64,000 nt of DNA from an uncultured Polaribacter sp. (GTDB taxonomy: Bacteria > Bacteroidota > Bacteroidia > Flavobacteriales > Flavobacteriaceae): positions 1 through 64,000 of the forward strand of contig CALSRX010000005.1 in assembly GCA_943788865.1 (NCBI GenBank), in the 5' to 3' direction. The notes beneath the pieces are model-generated. The model was not told the origin of the DNA. It saw only the letters and a program-made list of their open reading frames with translations, and searched no databases. The position numbers were made by a program, and so were the translations under genes. Below, piece by piece: positions 43,591-52,310 of the stretch (position 1 is its first letter; each line of letters starts with the position of its first letter).

Positions 43591-44697
43591 ATGAATAGTT
43601 ATGATGTTGTTATTGTTGGTGCAGGAACTGCAGGCTTGATTTTAGCAAGAGAATTAGGTAAAAGCAACAGAAAAGTATTACTATTAGAAAGAAAAAAAGA
43701 TCTTTTAGAATTTTCTTTTAATACCTTAGGTAGTTTTATAAACCTCGATGAATTTGGTTTAACTCATAATGTTGTCGCTCAAGATATAAATACCATTTCC
43801 TTTCATTCAAAAAGAATGAAAAGAAAAATTAAATCTAAATTATACATCTTAGATAAAAAACAACTTCATATAGAAATATTAGAATCTATTAATAATGAGT
43901 TTGTTACTATAAAAACAGATGTAAATATAAAAAATATTGAAACTGACATTGATGGTAATTATACAGCCGTAACAGATCAAAATAAAAATAAATATATCGG
44001 TAAAATATTTGTAGATGCCTCGGGTACAAAAGGAGTTATCAGCAAAACAGTGGGACTTACTTCTAAAAATCCAGACTTGGCTACTGGTTTAGAATACAAT
44101 GTAAAATATTTAGGAGACCCAGGTGAAATGCATCTTTTGGTTGGTAAAGTATATGAAGGTGGTTATGGTTGGATTTTTCCCCTAAAAAATGAAAGAGCCA
44201 TTATTGGTTTTGGCACTTTTGATAAAAACATTGTGAAAGATTTAAAAAACAGATTGCATGAAATTTTAGAAACTCCTTTAATAAAAAAATTAGTTGTAAA
44301 AGATAATGATAAAGTAGAAGGAGCTAGTATTCCTATAACTCCTGTTTTATCAAAGTTTATCATAAACAATTTAGTTTGTGTTGGTGATAGTGTTTCTCAA
44401 GTAAATCCTATTGTTGGAGAAGGGTATAAATTTATTTTTGAAGCCGCGCTCATGGCAGCTAAAGCAATAGATAAAGCTTTGCAAAACGATAGTCTTCAAT
44501 TTCTTTCTGAATATGAAATGAATTGGAAAAAACGTTTTTTATTAAATTATCAAAGGTCAAAAAGAACGCAAGGTCGTTTTATGAAATATTCAAAAGCTGA
44601 TTTTTTAATGGACTACATTTTATTTATTTCTAAGTTTATTCCTGATAAAAGATGTATAAAATCACTTTCAGGGGAGTATGGGTTAGAAAATAAATAA
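43591..44697 (+). CDS. FAD-dependent oxidoreductase of the geranylgeranyl reductase/cyclase type
   Basis: The 368-residue flavoprotein has the Rossmann motif VVIVGAGTAGLILARELG at the start, a second FAD contact IFVDASGTKG, and the late GDS motif LVCVGDSVSQVNPIVGEGYKFIFEAALMAA. This layout belongs to the superfamily of geranylgeranyl reductases, lycopene cyclases and para-hydroxybenzoate-hydroxylase-like enzymes. YGWIFPL is also usual. Its substrate cannot be told. It is a single gene with its own promoter box after the lon terminator. The 44698-44820 gap behind it has no recognisable terminator. Confidence 0.75.
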   Translation: MNSYDVVIVGAGTAGLILARELGKSNRKVLLLERKKDLLEFSFNTLGSFINLDEFGLTHNVVAQDINTISFHSKRMKRKIKSKLYILDKKQLHIEILESINNEFVTIKTDVNIKNIETDIDGNYTAVTDQNKNKYIGKIFVDASGTKGVISKTVGLTSKNPDLATGLEYNVKYLGDPGEMHLLVGKVYEGGYGWIFPLKNERAIIGFGTFDKNIVKDLKNRLHEILETPLIKKLVVKDNDKVEGASIPITPVLSKFIINNLVCVGDSVSQVNPIVGEGYKFIFEAALMAAKAIDKALQNDSLQFLSEYEMNWKKRFLLNYQRSKRTQGRFMKYSKADFLMDYILFISKFIPDKRCIKSLSGEYGLENK

Positions 44698-44820
44698 GTC
44701 TTTATGTAAACAAAGAGGTTTTTTACGCATTTTCCAGAAACTACATTAACTACATTTAATCTAACTTCAATTAGATAATCATTTTTTAATGGTCTTTTTC
44801 TTGTCTAGGTCCCATTCATT

Positions 44821-45546
44821 TTAAAACTTCCTAATATCAATGATATCTCCATTTTCTAACCCATTAGAACTATCTAGTTGATAAATTTTATCTGCAACAA
44901 ATTTAGGAGTATATAATTCGTTATTATTTTTTAAATCTTTAAAACGTTGTACGTTTTTAAACTCCCTCTCAGAAGTTTCTCTAATTGCGGTTTGCATATT
45001 GGTGTCAACAACACCTGGGTATATTGCTACACATTTCACGCCGTTTTCAATTTCACTTTGCTCGGTTGCAATGGCTTTGGTTGTCATGTCTAAAGCAGCT
45101 TTTGATGTACAATAAATTGACCAACCCGAATATGGGTTTGTTGCTGCACCAGAAGAAATATTAATGATTTGTTTTTTACAATGTAATTCTTTGGTCAGTT
45201 TTATAAACTCATTAGCCAAGACTAATGGAGTAGTCGTATTCAATTGAATTGTCTGCTGAATTTTTTCGGATTCTAAATTCCCAACTGTATTCATTTCACC
45301 TAAGCTACCAGCATTATTGATTAAAGTAATCGAAGATATTACTTGTGAATTTAGATTTAAAAAGACAGAATTGATTGCCTTGATAGCTTCAGTTGAATTA
45401 GATAAATCTGCAATTAGTTGATGATAAGAAACGTTTTTTGTTTTACTTCTTGAAATCGAAAAAACCGTATACTTTTCTGAAGAGTATTTTTGAGCAATTG
45501 CTTTGCCGATGCCGTTAGAGCCACCGGTAATGATAAGTATATTCAT
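44821..45546 (-). CDS. Short-chain dehydrogenase/reductase
   Basis: This 241-residue classical SDR has the NAD(P)-binding ITGGSNGIGKAIA at the start, LINNAGSLGEM, the catalytic Ser in NISSGAA, Tyr-x3-Lys in YCTSKAALD, and PGVVDTNMQ, as in sepiapterin-reductase-like members. Basic residues after the second strand (SISRSK) suggest NADP. I chose ATG 45546 (MNILIITGG); the extra upstream residues of the open frame do not match the fold. It is a single gene. The substrate is unknown. Confidence 0.8.
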   Translation of the reverse strand: MNILIITGGSNGIGKAIAQKYSSEKYTVFSISRSKTKNVSYHQLIADLSNSTEAIKAINSVFLNLNSQVISSITLINNAGSLGEMNTVGNLESEKIQQTIQLNTTTPLVLANEFIKLTKELHCKKQIINISSGAATNPYSGWSIYCTSKAALDMTTKAIATEQSEIENGVKCVAIYPGVVDTNMQTAIRETSEREFKNVQRFKDLKNNNELYTPKFVADKIYQLDSSNGLENGDIIDIRKF

Positions 45547-45651
45547 AGAAGTAAATATATGAAATGTTATGTCACTAGGAAGCAAAGCTAAAAATTAAAG
45601 CAGATTTCTCAATCGTTTTTTAAACTCTTTTCGAAATGACAGAAAAGGATT

Positions 45652-45815
45652 GTCATTCCGCACTTGATGCGGAATCCATTTTTAACTAGATTCCCGACTT
45701 CTCGGGAATGACAGAAAGTTTATAATCAGAAATCGTCATTACGAGGAGGTATGACGAAGTAATCTTATGAGGTTATACTTAAGATTTATGAGATTGCTTC
45801 GTTCCTCGCAATGAC
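45652..45815. repeat. Pair of REP-like palindromic elements
   Basis: 45652-45712 runs GTCATTCCGCA to CGGGAATGAC with two inner hairpins. 45735-45815 runs GTCATTACGAGG to CTCGCAATGAC, matching those at 28012 and 47875. They fill most of the 45547-45927 gap; the rest is the 74-bp duplication. Confidence 0.7.
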
Positions 45816-45830
45816 AATTATTTATAGTGC

Positions 45831-45960
45831 TTTTTAGATTTTCCCCAATTAGATTATTTGAAGAATTCTTTCGAATTCTCCCAATGTTTAATTATTTGAA
45901 AAAATTTTTAGATTTTTTCCAATTAGATTATTTGAAGAATTCTTTTGAATTCTCCCAATG
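45831..45960. repeat. 74-bp tandem duplication covering the 3' end of mazG
   Basis: TTTTTAGATT begins a copy at 45831 and another at 45905. The two agree over at least 56 bases with few mismatches, and the second contains the last codons and stop of mazG. The first copy is thus an untranslated duplicate of the gene end (GAATTCTCCCAATG occurs in both). Confidence 0.85.
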
Positions 45961-46707
45961 TACATCCATTTCAGCCAAAGACATATCAGAAAGTTCTTTG
46001 CCTTCTTTTTTTGCGGCTGCTTCTAAAAACTGAAATCGTTTTATGAATTTTTTATTTGTTTTTTCTAAGGCATTTTCTGGATTTACACCAATAAAACGCG
46101 CGTAATTAATCATAGAAAACAAGACATCACCAAATTCAGATTCGATGTTGTTTTTATTCCCTTTTTTAATTTCTTCATTGAGTTCAGACAATTCTTCTTG
46201 AACCTTTTCCCAAACTTGTTGAGGTTCTTCCCAATCAAAACCAACACCCGCAACTTTATCTTGAATGCGGTTTGCTTTTACTACCGCAGGTAAGCTTTTA
46301 GGAACACCTTCTAACACAGAAGTTTTACCTTCTTTAAGTTTTAGTTTCTCCCAATTTTGTTTGACATCATCTTCGTTTTTTACAACAACATCACCATAAA
46401 TATGTGGGTGTCTATCTACCAATTTATCAGAAATTGCATTGGCAACATCGGCAATGTCAAAAGCCTTTTTCTCACTTCCTATTTTTGCATAAAAAATGAT
46501 GTGTAACAACACATCGCCCAACTCTTTTTTTATTTCTTGTAAATCGTTGTCTAAAATAGCATCAGCCAATTCGTAGGTTTCTTCAATCGTTAAATGTCGT
46601 AACGATTCTAAGGTTTGTTTTTGATCCCACGGACACTTTTCTCGAAGTTCATCCATGATGTCTAACAACCTATTAAACGCTTCTAATTGCTGAGCTCTAG
46701 AATTCAT
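45928..46707 (-). CDS. mazG: Nucleoside triphosphate pyrophosphohydrolase MazG
   Basis: MazG hydrolyses (d)NTPs to monophosphates and pyrophosphate, a house-cleaning activity also linked to ppGpp levels. The 259 residues hold two MazG domains. The N-terminal one has CPWDQKQTLESLRHLTIEETYELADAI and KKELGDVLLHIIFYA, whose acidic residues bind magnesium. The C-terminal one has ELSELNEEIKK and ESEFGDVLFSMINYAR. It directly follows the DUF5606 gene with no gap. Its 3' end is tandemly duplicated downstream. Confidence 0.93.
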   Translation of the reverse strand: MNSRAQQLEAFNRLLDIMDELREKCPWDQKQTLESLRHLTIEETYELADAILDNDLQEIKKELGDVLLHIIFYAKIGSEKKAFDIADVANAISDKLVDRHPHIYGDVVVKNEDDVKQNWEKLKLKEGKTSVLEGVPKSLPAVVKANRIQDKVAGVGFDWEEPQQVWEKVQEELSELNEEIKKGNKNNIESEFGDVLFSMINYARFIGVNPENALEKTNKKFIKRFQFLEAAAKKEGKELSDMSLAEMDVHWENSKEFFK

Positions 46708-47127
46708 TTATGCTTCTTCAGTTGCTTCTTTAGATAATTCTGCTTTAGAGAAATCAAATTTTGCAGCAATTAACATGTTGTACCATTGTACAATTTTTTT
46801 GATGTTTGAGGTGTATACACGTTCTTGATCAAAATTTGGTAAAATTTCAGCAAAAAAGGACGTTAATTTCGCACCACTTTCTTTATGACTAATGGTTTCT
46901 TTTCCTTCTTCTTTTTCAAAAATTGATTTGAAAATCGTTAGTAAAGGTACTTCTTCTTCGTAGGTGAAAATAGCAATGTTTTCTAGTAAACTCACGTTTT
47001 GAGTAGATAGAATAGGAAAACGTTTTTTGTCTGATAAAGACTCAACAACAATTCCTGTTTTGGTTTGTGAAACAACTTGAAACAAACCTGGTTTACCCGT
47101 AACGGCAATAATTTTATTAAACTCCAT
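46708..47127 (-). CDS. DUF5606 protein
   Basis: The 139-residue soluble protein starts MEFNKIIAVTGKPGLFQVVSQTKTGIVVESLSD, a small beta-barrel-like opening, followed by a helical half (FFAEILPNFDQERVYTSNIKKIVQWYNML) and an acidic tail. It is a flavobacterial family usually found between def and mazG, as here. No catalytic residues are apparent and the function is unknown. def ends 28 bases upstream and mazG begins at the next base, so the three form one unit. Confidence 0.75.
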   Translation of the reverse strand: MEFNKIIAVTGKPGLFQVVSQTKTGIVVESLSDKKRFPILSTQNVSLLENIAIFTYEEEVPLLTIFKSIFEKEEGKETISHKESGAKLTSFFAEILPNFDQERVYTSNIKKIVQWYNMLIAAKFDFSKAELSKEATEEA

Positions 47128-47154
47128 TGATAATTTTTTAGTGTCTTTTACGAC

Positions 47155-47742
47155 TTATTTCTTTTTTAAATTTGGAAAACGCATTCTATAATCTGCTTTT
47201 ATTTTCCCTTTTGAGATGTTTTCTAATTTCTTTTTGATCAACCTTTTTTTAAGAGAAGACAATTTATCGGTAAATAAAATTCCTTCTATATGATCATATT
47301 CATGCTGAAAAACTCTTGCAGCCAACCCGTTTAAAGTTTGGGTGTGTTTTTCAAAGTTTTCATCTTGATATTCTATGGTGATTTCTTCTTGTCTAAACAC
47401 ATCTTCTCTAATATCTGGAATGCTTAAACAACCTTCGTTAAAAGGCCATTCATCACCCTTTTCTTCTATAATTTTAGGATTGATAAACACATGTTTAAAA
47501 TCTGCTAAAACCTTTCTTTCTTCTTCCTCTAATTCTTCATCTTCAGCAAAAGGAGAAGTATCAACCATAAATAATCGAATTGCTTTTCCAACTTGAGGAG
47601 CAGCCAAACCAACACCATGTGCATTATACATTGTTTCTTTCATATTGGCAATAAGCGTATCTAATTCTGGATATTCTTTGTCAATTTCTTTTCCCATTTT
47701 CCTTAAAACAGGATCACCGTATGCTACTATAGGTAATATCAT
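47155..47742 (-). CDS. def: Peptide deformylase
   Basis: Def removes the formyl group from nascent proteins. It has 195 residues with all three motifs: GVGLAAPQ (43-50), EGCLS (103-107, metal Cys) and HEYDH (147-151, two metal His and the catalytic Glu). An acidic insertion (FAEDEELEEEER, about 65-77) between the first two motifs is usual for the phylum. It leads the def-DUF5606-mazG unit. The 214-base gap upstream holds repeats. Confidence 0.96.
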   Translation of the reverse strand: MILPIVAYGDPVLRKMGKEIDKEYPELDTLIANMKETMYNAHGVGLAAPQVGKAIRLFMVDTSPFAEDEELEEEERKVLADFKHVFINPKIIEEKGDEWPFNEGCLSIPDIREDVFRQEEITIEYQDENFEKHTQTLNGLAARVFQHEYDHIEGILFTDKLSSLKKRLIKKKLENISKGKIKADYRMRFPNLKKK

Positions 47743-47776
47743 TTATTGTAAAATTTGGTTGCAAAAATACGATTTA

Positions 47777-47810
47777 GAATTACGAATTACGAATTTTTGA
47801 ATTACGAATT
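47777..47810. repeat. GAATTACGAATT short repeats
   Basis: Overlapping copies of GAATTACGAATT occur three times in 34 bases upstream of def, the last after a TTTTT spacer. No function is evident. Confidence 0.6.
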
Positions 47811-47874
47811 TTGATGTTTTACTTTATTTTAAGTTTTTAACTCAATTTCTAATGAAAATGTAGAGGAATTTTCT

Positions 47875-47949
47875 GTCATTACGATGAGTTTACGAAGAAG
47901 TAATCTGTTTTTTGTAATGATCAGATTGCTTCACTACGCTTGCAATGAC
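47875..47949. repeat. REP-like palindromic element
   Basis: It runs GTCATTACGATG to GCTTGCAATGAC, with inner GAAGTAATCTG/CAGATTGCTTC pairing. It is the same family as 28012-28088 and 45735-45815. It lies just downstream of ruvX. Confidence 0.7.
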
Positions 47950-47956
47950 CCTAGTA

Positions 47957-48367
47957 TTATTTGTTATATAAATACGATTGTAAAATAATTGTGGCGCTAA
48001 TTTCGTCAATTAGCTCTTTATTTTGACGTTGTTTTTTCTTCAACCCACCATCTATCATTGTTTGAAAAGCCATTTTAGATGTAAAGCGTTCATCAACTCT
48101 TTTAATTGGAATCGTTGGAAAATGCTTCTTTAATTTTTCTAAAAAAGGTGCTATCAACACTTCGCTTTCACTTTCAGAATTATCCATTTGTTTTGGCAGT
48201 CCAACTAAAAACAACGAAACCTTTTCTTTTTGAGTATACTCTTTTAAAAAAGGAATCAATTCTGATGTTGCAACAGTTGTTAGTCCAGAAGCAATAATTT
48301 GCAATTCGTCTGTAACGGCAATTCCTGTTCTTACTTTACCAAAATCGATGGCTAAAATTCTACTCAT
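47957..48367 (-). CDS. ruvX: Holliday junction resolvase-like / pre-16S rRNA nuclease YqgF
   Basis: The 136-residue RNase H-fold protein starts MSRILAIDFGKVRTGIAVTDE with the catalytic Asp8. Further motifs are FLVGLPKQMDNSESE and VDERFTSKMAF, with the acidic pair of the active site there and near the end (LIDEISATIILQSYL). E. coli YqgF processes the 16S rRNA 5' end; the resolvase role is less certain. It is divergent from dapD. Confidence 0.9.
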   Translation of the reverse strand: MSRILAIDFGKVRTGIAVTDELQIIASGLTTVATSELIPFLKEYTQKEKVSLFLVGLPKQMDNSESESEVLIAPFLEKLKKHFPTIPIKRVDERFTSKMAFQTMIDGGLKKKQRQNKELIDEISATIILQSYLYNK

Positions 48368-48438
48368 TTAAAAACCTTTTGGCAAAAATAAGGATTTTAA
48401 ACAGGATAAAAATATCTGTTTAAAAAATGTATCTTCGC

Positions 48439-48467
48439 TTTGGTTTTTACAGATAGATTTATATTTG
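48439..48467 (+). promoter_or_regulatory. Promoter of dapD
   Basis: TTTG (48439-48442), 17 bases, then TATATTTG (48460-48467), 19 bases before the ATG. Confidence 0.65.
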
Positions 48468-48486
48468 CAGAAAGATACTTAATAGA

Positions 48487-49302
48487 ATGGAAAATTTAAG
48501 AGAAATAATAGAAAAAGCTTGGGATAATAGAGCACTACTTAAGGAAGAAAAAACAATTTCGGCAATACGAAAGGTAATAGATTTATTAGATGCAGGAACC
48601 TTAAGAGTTGCAGAACCAACAACAAATGGATGGCAAGTAAATGAATGGGTCAAAAAAGGTGTTGTGTTGTATTTTCCTATTCAACAAATGGAAACCTTAG
48701 AAGCTGGAATTTTTGAATACCATGATAAGATTCCATTAAAAAGGAATTATGCAGAAAAAGGAATTCGTGTTGTTCCAAATGCTGTTGCAAGACATGGAGC
48801 ATATATTTCTGCAGGAACTATATTGATGCCAAGTTATGTTAATATTGGCGCTTATGTTGATGCAGGAACCATGGTTGATACTTGGGCAACTGTAGGGAGT
48901 TGTGCACAAATAGGTAAAAATGTACATTTATCAGGCGGTGTCGGAATAGGTGGCGTTTTAGAGCCATTACAAGCTGCACCAGTAATTATAGAAGACGGAG
49001 CTTTTATTGGCTCACGTTGTATTGTTGTAGAAGGAGTTAGAGTTGAAACAGAAGCAGTATTAGGAGCCAATGTGGTATTAACAGCATCTACAAAAATCAT
49101 TGATGTTACCGGAAATGAACCTAAAGAAATGAAAGGAGTCGTTCCTGCTCGTTCTGTAGTGATTCCTGGAAGTTATACCAAGCAATTTGCAGCAGGAGAA
49201 TACAATGTTCCTTGTGCCTTGATTATCGGAAAAAGAAAAGAAAGTACAGATAAAAAAACATCATTAAATGATGCCTTGCGCGAATATGATGTAGCCGTTT
49301 AG
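48487..49302 (+). CDS. dapD: Tetrahydrodipicolinate N-succinyltransferase
   Basis: DapD succinylates tetrahydrodipicolinate in the succinylase route to diaminopimelate. The 271 residues give an N-terminal helical domain (MENLREIIEKAWDNRALL) and a left-handed beta-helix with hexapeptide repeats (ISAGTILMPSYVNIGAYVDAGTMVDTWATVGS, VIIEDGAFIGSRCIVVEGV). VPNAVARHGAYI and the C-terminal VIPGSYTKQF match the family. Its presence shows that this organism uses the acylated branch together with dapF. The GT2 gene starts four bases after the stop. Confidence 0.95.
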   Translation: MENLREIIEKAWDNRALLKEEKTISAIRKVIDLLDAGTLRVAEPTTNGWQVNEWVKKGVVLYFPIQQMETLEAGIFEYHDKIPLKRNYAEKGIRVVPNAVARHGAYISAGTILMPSYVNIGAYVDAGTMVDTWATVGSCAQIGKNVHLSGGVGIGGVLEPLQAAPVIIEDGAFIGSRCIVVEGVRVETEAVLGANVVLTASTKIIDVTGNEPKEMKGVVPARSVVIPGSYTKQFAAGEYNVPCALIIGKRKESTDKKTSLNDALREYDVAV

Positions 49303-49306
49303 TTTT

Positions 49307-51070
49307 ATGACAAAAATTACAGCAATAATTCCAACTTTTAACGAAGAGTCTAACATCAAAAAAGCATTAGATTCGTTTGACTTTGCTGATGAAATTATTG
49401 TTATTGATTCTTTTAGCACCGATAAAACTGTTGAAATTGTAAAAGCATCTAAAGCAATTTTATTGCAAAGAACTTTTGATGATTTTTCGAGCCAAAAGAA
49501 TTATGCCATTGAAAAAGCTAGTAATGAGTGGATTTTTTTGTTGGACGCAGATGAAACGGTTCAAGAAAACTTAAAAGAAGAAATCCTTCAAATTGCAAAC
49601 TCTAAAGTTGATTTTGATGCCTTTTATGTTTTTAGAAATTTTTTCTTTAAAAATAAAAAACTACATTTTAGCGGTTGGAGAAGAGATAAAGTTATTCGGT
49701 TGTTTCGCAAAGATTCTTGTAGATATGTGGGTAAAGTTCATGAAGAGATATCAACAAAAGGGAAAGTTGGTTTTTTAAGTGCAAAAATCAATCATTATTC
49801 TTTCAAAAACTACCATCAATATAAAAATAAACTAAAAAATTACGCCAAATTACAGGCAAAAGAGCTTTTAGAAAAAGGCTTGTTAGTTACTCCATATCAC
49901 TTATTTTTAAAACCTTTTGTTCGATTTTTCATTCAGTTTTTCATTCAGCTTGGATTTCTTGATGGTTTTAAAGGCTTTGTAATTTCTTGGGTGCACGCAT
50001 ACGGAGTATGGAGAAGGTATGTAGAGGTTCTAAATTTAAAATATACAGCCTCAACAAACATAAAAAACCCAATTGAGAACTTTGATTCTAGTAATGAGAA
50101 AAAAGATGTTTCTGTTGTTATTGTAAATTATAAAAGTTGGAAACATTTAAAAAATTGTTTAGATGCATTTACTCATTTTAAGCAAGAAAAATTTTCATTT
50201 GAAGTTATTGTAGTAGATAATCAGTCTAAAGATGGAAAATTAGTTGAATTCTCAAAGAAATATTCAAAATTTACGTTTATAGAAAATTCAGGAAACAATG
50301 GTTTTGCAAATGGATGTAATCTTGGAGCAATCCATTCTGTTGGAAAAAACATGTTGTTTTTAAATCCAGATACAATTGCCAATGAAAATGCAATTCATAA
50401 AATGTTAGAGTGCTTAGATTCTAATGAGAATTTCGGAATTGTATCCTGTAATCAGTTAAATAACAATGGCTCTTTTGAAGATGCTGATAGAATTTTCCCT
50501 GGCCCCTTGACTTTATTTGGCATTACAAGAGCTATGTATAGGCTATTTTCTAGAGAAACATTACAAGACAATAAAAAGATTTTTACCGATTGGGTTTCAG
50601 GTTCTGTTGTTTGTATGTCTAGAAAATGGTTTGAAAAAGCACAGGGTTGGAATGAAGATTATTGGATGTATTTTGAAGATGTAGATATCTGTAAAAAGGT
50701 AAGAGATGCTAAAGGAGAAGTTGTATTGTTAAAAGATGTAAACATTATTCATAATCACGGGGGTGCATCAAGAATAAATATTAAAACTTCAAAAATAACC
50801 AAATCTGAAGTTCTCATCTCTAAGCATGTTTATATTAGAAATCATTTCAAAAGTCTCACTCGATTTTTATTAATGTCACTACTTGTATTGATGAGTTTAA
50901 TTTCTAAAATGCTGTTGGCAATCATCGGAATTTGTTTCTTTTTTGTCCCTAAACTAAAATTAAATCTATATTTGTTTTTAGAATTGATACAATATTACAA
51001 TCATTCATTAAAAAAAGGGACTTGGCTAAGTAAAAGATCTATGAATTTACCTTTTAATAAAGAATACTAA
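49307..51070 (+). CDS. Two-domain family 2 glycosyltransferase (WaaE-like plus rhamnosyltransferase-like)
   Basis: The 587-residue protein holds two GT-A domains. Domain 1 (1-250) is WaaE/KdtX-like: ITAIIPTFNEESNI, DSFSTDKT, LLDADET, FSGWRRDKVIRLFRK, then membrane-near helices. Domain 2 (about 265-560): VSVVIVNYKSW, VVDNQSKDGK, NSGNNGFANGCNLGA, LNPDT, YWMYFEDVDICKKV, HNHGGAS, then hydrophobic C-terminal segments (SLLVLMSLISKMLLAIIGICFFF). It probably adds two sugars in sequence to lipid A core or another envelope glycan. It follows dapD by four bases and precedes a methyltransferase by 12. No frame break was found at the domain junction, so the fusion looks real. Confidence 0.8.
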   Translation: MTKITAIIPTFNEESNIKKALDSFDFADEIIVIDSFSTDKTVEIVKASKAILLQRTFDDFSSQKNYAIEKASNEWIFLLDADETVQENLKEEILQIANSKVDFDAFYVFRNFFFKNKKLHFSGWRRDKVIRLFRKDSCRYVGKVHEEISTKGKVGFLSAKINHYSFKNYHQYKNKLKNYAKLQAKELLEKGLLVTPYHLFLKPFVRFFIQFFIQLGFLDGFKGFVISWVHAYGVWRRYVEVLNLKYTASTNIKNPIENFDSSNEKKDVSVVIVNYKSWKHLKNCLDAFTHFKQEKFSFEVIVVDNQSKDGKLVEFSKKYSKFTFIENSGNNGFANGCNLGAIHSVGKNMLFLNPDTIANENAIHKMLECLDSNENFGIVSCNQLNNNGSFEDADRIFPGPLTLFGITRAMYRLFSRETLQDNKKIFTDWVSGSVVCMSRKWFEKAQGWNEDYWMYFEDVDICKKVRDAKGEVVLLKDVNIIHNHGGASRINIKTSKITKSEVLISKHVYIRNHFKSLTRFLLMSLLVLMSLISKMLLAIIGICFFFVPKLKLNLYLFLELIQYYNHSLKKGTWLSKRSMNLPFNKEY

Positions 51071-51082
51071 AAATAAACTATT

Positions 51083-51734
51083 ATGGATATTAAGGATGAA
51101 GGTTATTATAAAAATGTAAGACCAGAAATGTTGCGGTACATACCAAATTCTGCAAAAACGATTCTAGAAATTGGCTGTGGTTCTGGTAATTTTTCTGCTC
51201 AATTGGTAAAAGAGGGAGTTGAAACTTGGGGTGTAGAACCTTTTGAAAAATCTGCAAAAGAAGCAACTCAAAAATTAACGAAAGTACTTGTTGGAACTTT
51301 AGATGATACCTTAAAAGATTTACCAGATAATTATTTTGATGTAATTGTTATGAATGATGTCATAGAGCATTTGTTAGAGCCTTGGGATGATATCGTAAAT
51401 TTAAAATCTAAATTAAAAAAAGAGGGTGTTTTGGTAACTTCAATTCCGAATGTTAGATATTCTAAAAATCTATTTAAAATGATTTTTAAAAGAGATTGGA
51501 AATATACAGACGATTTGATATTAGATAGAACGCATTATCGTTTTTTTTACAAAGAAAAGTATTCAAAGAATGTATAAAGATTGTGGGTATAACATTCAAA
51601 GTATTAAAGGAATAAATGTTACGAAATCATTTTTGTATTTTCCATTTGCTGTCTTGTTTAACATTGTGTTATTAGGCTCTCAGATTGATATGTTTTTTAT
51701 GCAACACGCAACTGTAGCAAAGAAAAACGAATAA
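51083..51734 (+). pseudogene. SAM-dependent methyltransferase, frameshifted at a T8 tract
   Basis: This class I methyltransferase has motif I ILEIGCGSGNFS, post-I EPFEKSA, and motif II FDVIVMNDVIEHLLEPWDD. At 51541-51548 a T8 run changes the frame, and the protein would end after 164 residues (KYSKNV). With T7 it reads on as HYRFFTKKSIQRMYKDCGYNIQ and ends at 51734 in QHATVAKKNE, giving about 217 residues. The type is common in glycan clusters, where it modifies a sugar or lipid. It sits 12 bases after the double GT2. Whether the tract is truly T8 is open: it could be read error or real slippage. Confidence 0.75.
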
Positions 51735-51745
51735 AGTAAACGATT

Positions 51746-52306
51746 TTGAACTCAGAAGAAATTCAACGTTTTGCAAAAGCTTTAAAAGAAGGAAAAACAC
51801 TTTTATATCCTACAGATACTGTTTGGGGAATTGGTTGTGACGCTACAAATTCAGAAGCTGTTTCTCAAGTTTACTCAATCAAACAACGCGAAGAAAGCAA
51901 AAGTTTAATCATTTTAGTAGACTCTTTTGAAATGCTTGCTAAGTATGTAAAATTCATTCCAGAAAAAGCAAAAGAAGAATTAAAATTAGCTACAAGACCC
52001 ACAACGATTATTTATCAAAACCCCATAAACTTGGCAAATAACTGTGTTGCTTCAGACAATACAATTGCCATCAGAATTGTACAAAATGATTTTTGCAACT
52101 CATTAATTAAAGCTTTCGGTAAACCAATAGTTTCTACATCTGCAAATAGTAGTGGTGATCCCACGCCAAAATCATTTTCAGAAATAAGCACCACAATTTT
52201 GGATAGCGTTGATTATATAGTAAATTTGCAGCAAGAAATAATAGCAACTGCTTCCTCAAGAATTCTTAAAATTAGTGATGACAAAGTAGAAGTTATTAGA
52301 GAATAA
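51746..52306 (+). CDS. tsaC: L-threonylcarbamoyladenylate synthase (TsaC/Sua5 family)
   Basis: The enzyme makes threonylcarbamoyl-AMP for the t6A37 modification of ANN-decoding tRNAs. The 186-residue YrdC domain has [34 protein letters not shown], the ATP/threonine contact region [25 protein letters not shown] and a late [15 protein letters not shown]. The C-terminal Sua5 extension is lacking, so it is the TsaC size. The start is TTG at 51746; no ATG is suitable. cca starts 4 bases later. Confidence 0.88.
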   Translation: MNSEEIQRFAKALKEGKTLLYPTDTVWGIGCDATNSEAVSQVYSIKQREESKSLIILVDSFEMLAKYVKFIPEKAKEELKLATRPTTIIYQNPINLANNCVASDNTIAIRIVQNDFCNSLIKAFGKPIVSTSANSSGDPTPKSFSEISTTILDSVDYIVNLQQEIIATASSRILKISDDKVEVIRE

Positions 52307-52310
52307 TTCT

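Noticed and set aside
44698..44820. Short gene or remnant between the FAD oxidoreductase and the SDR
   Set aside because: No frame of useful length, hairpin or promoter box could be recognised there.
45735..45815. tRNA or other structured RNA gene in the palindromic elements
   Set aside because: They fold as simple hairpins without a cloverleaf or T-loop sequence, and they recur in several gaps.
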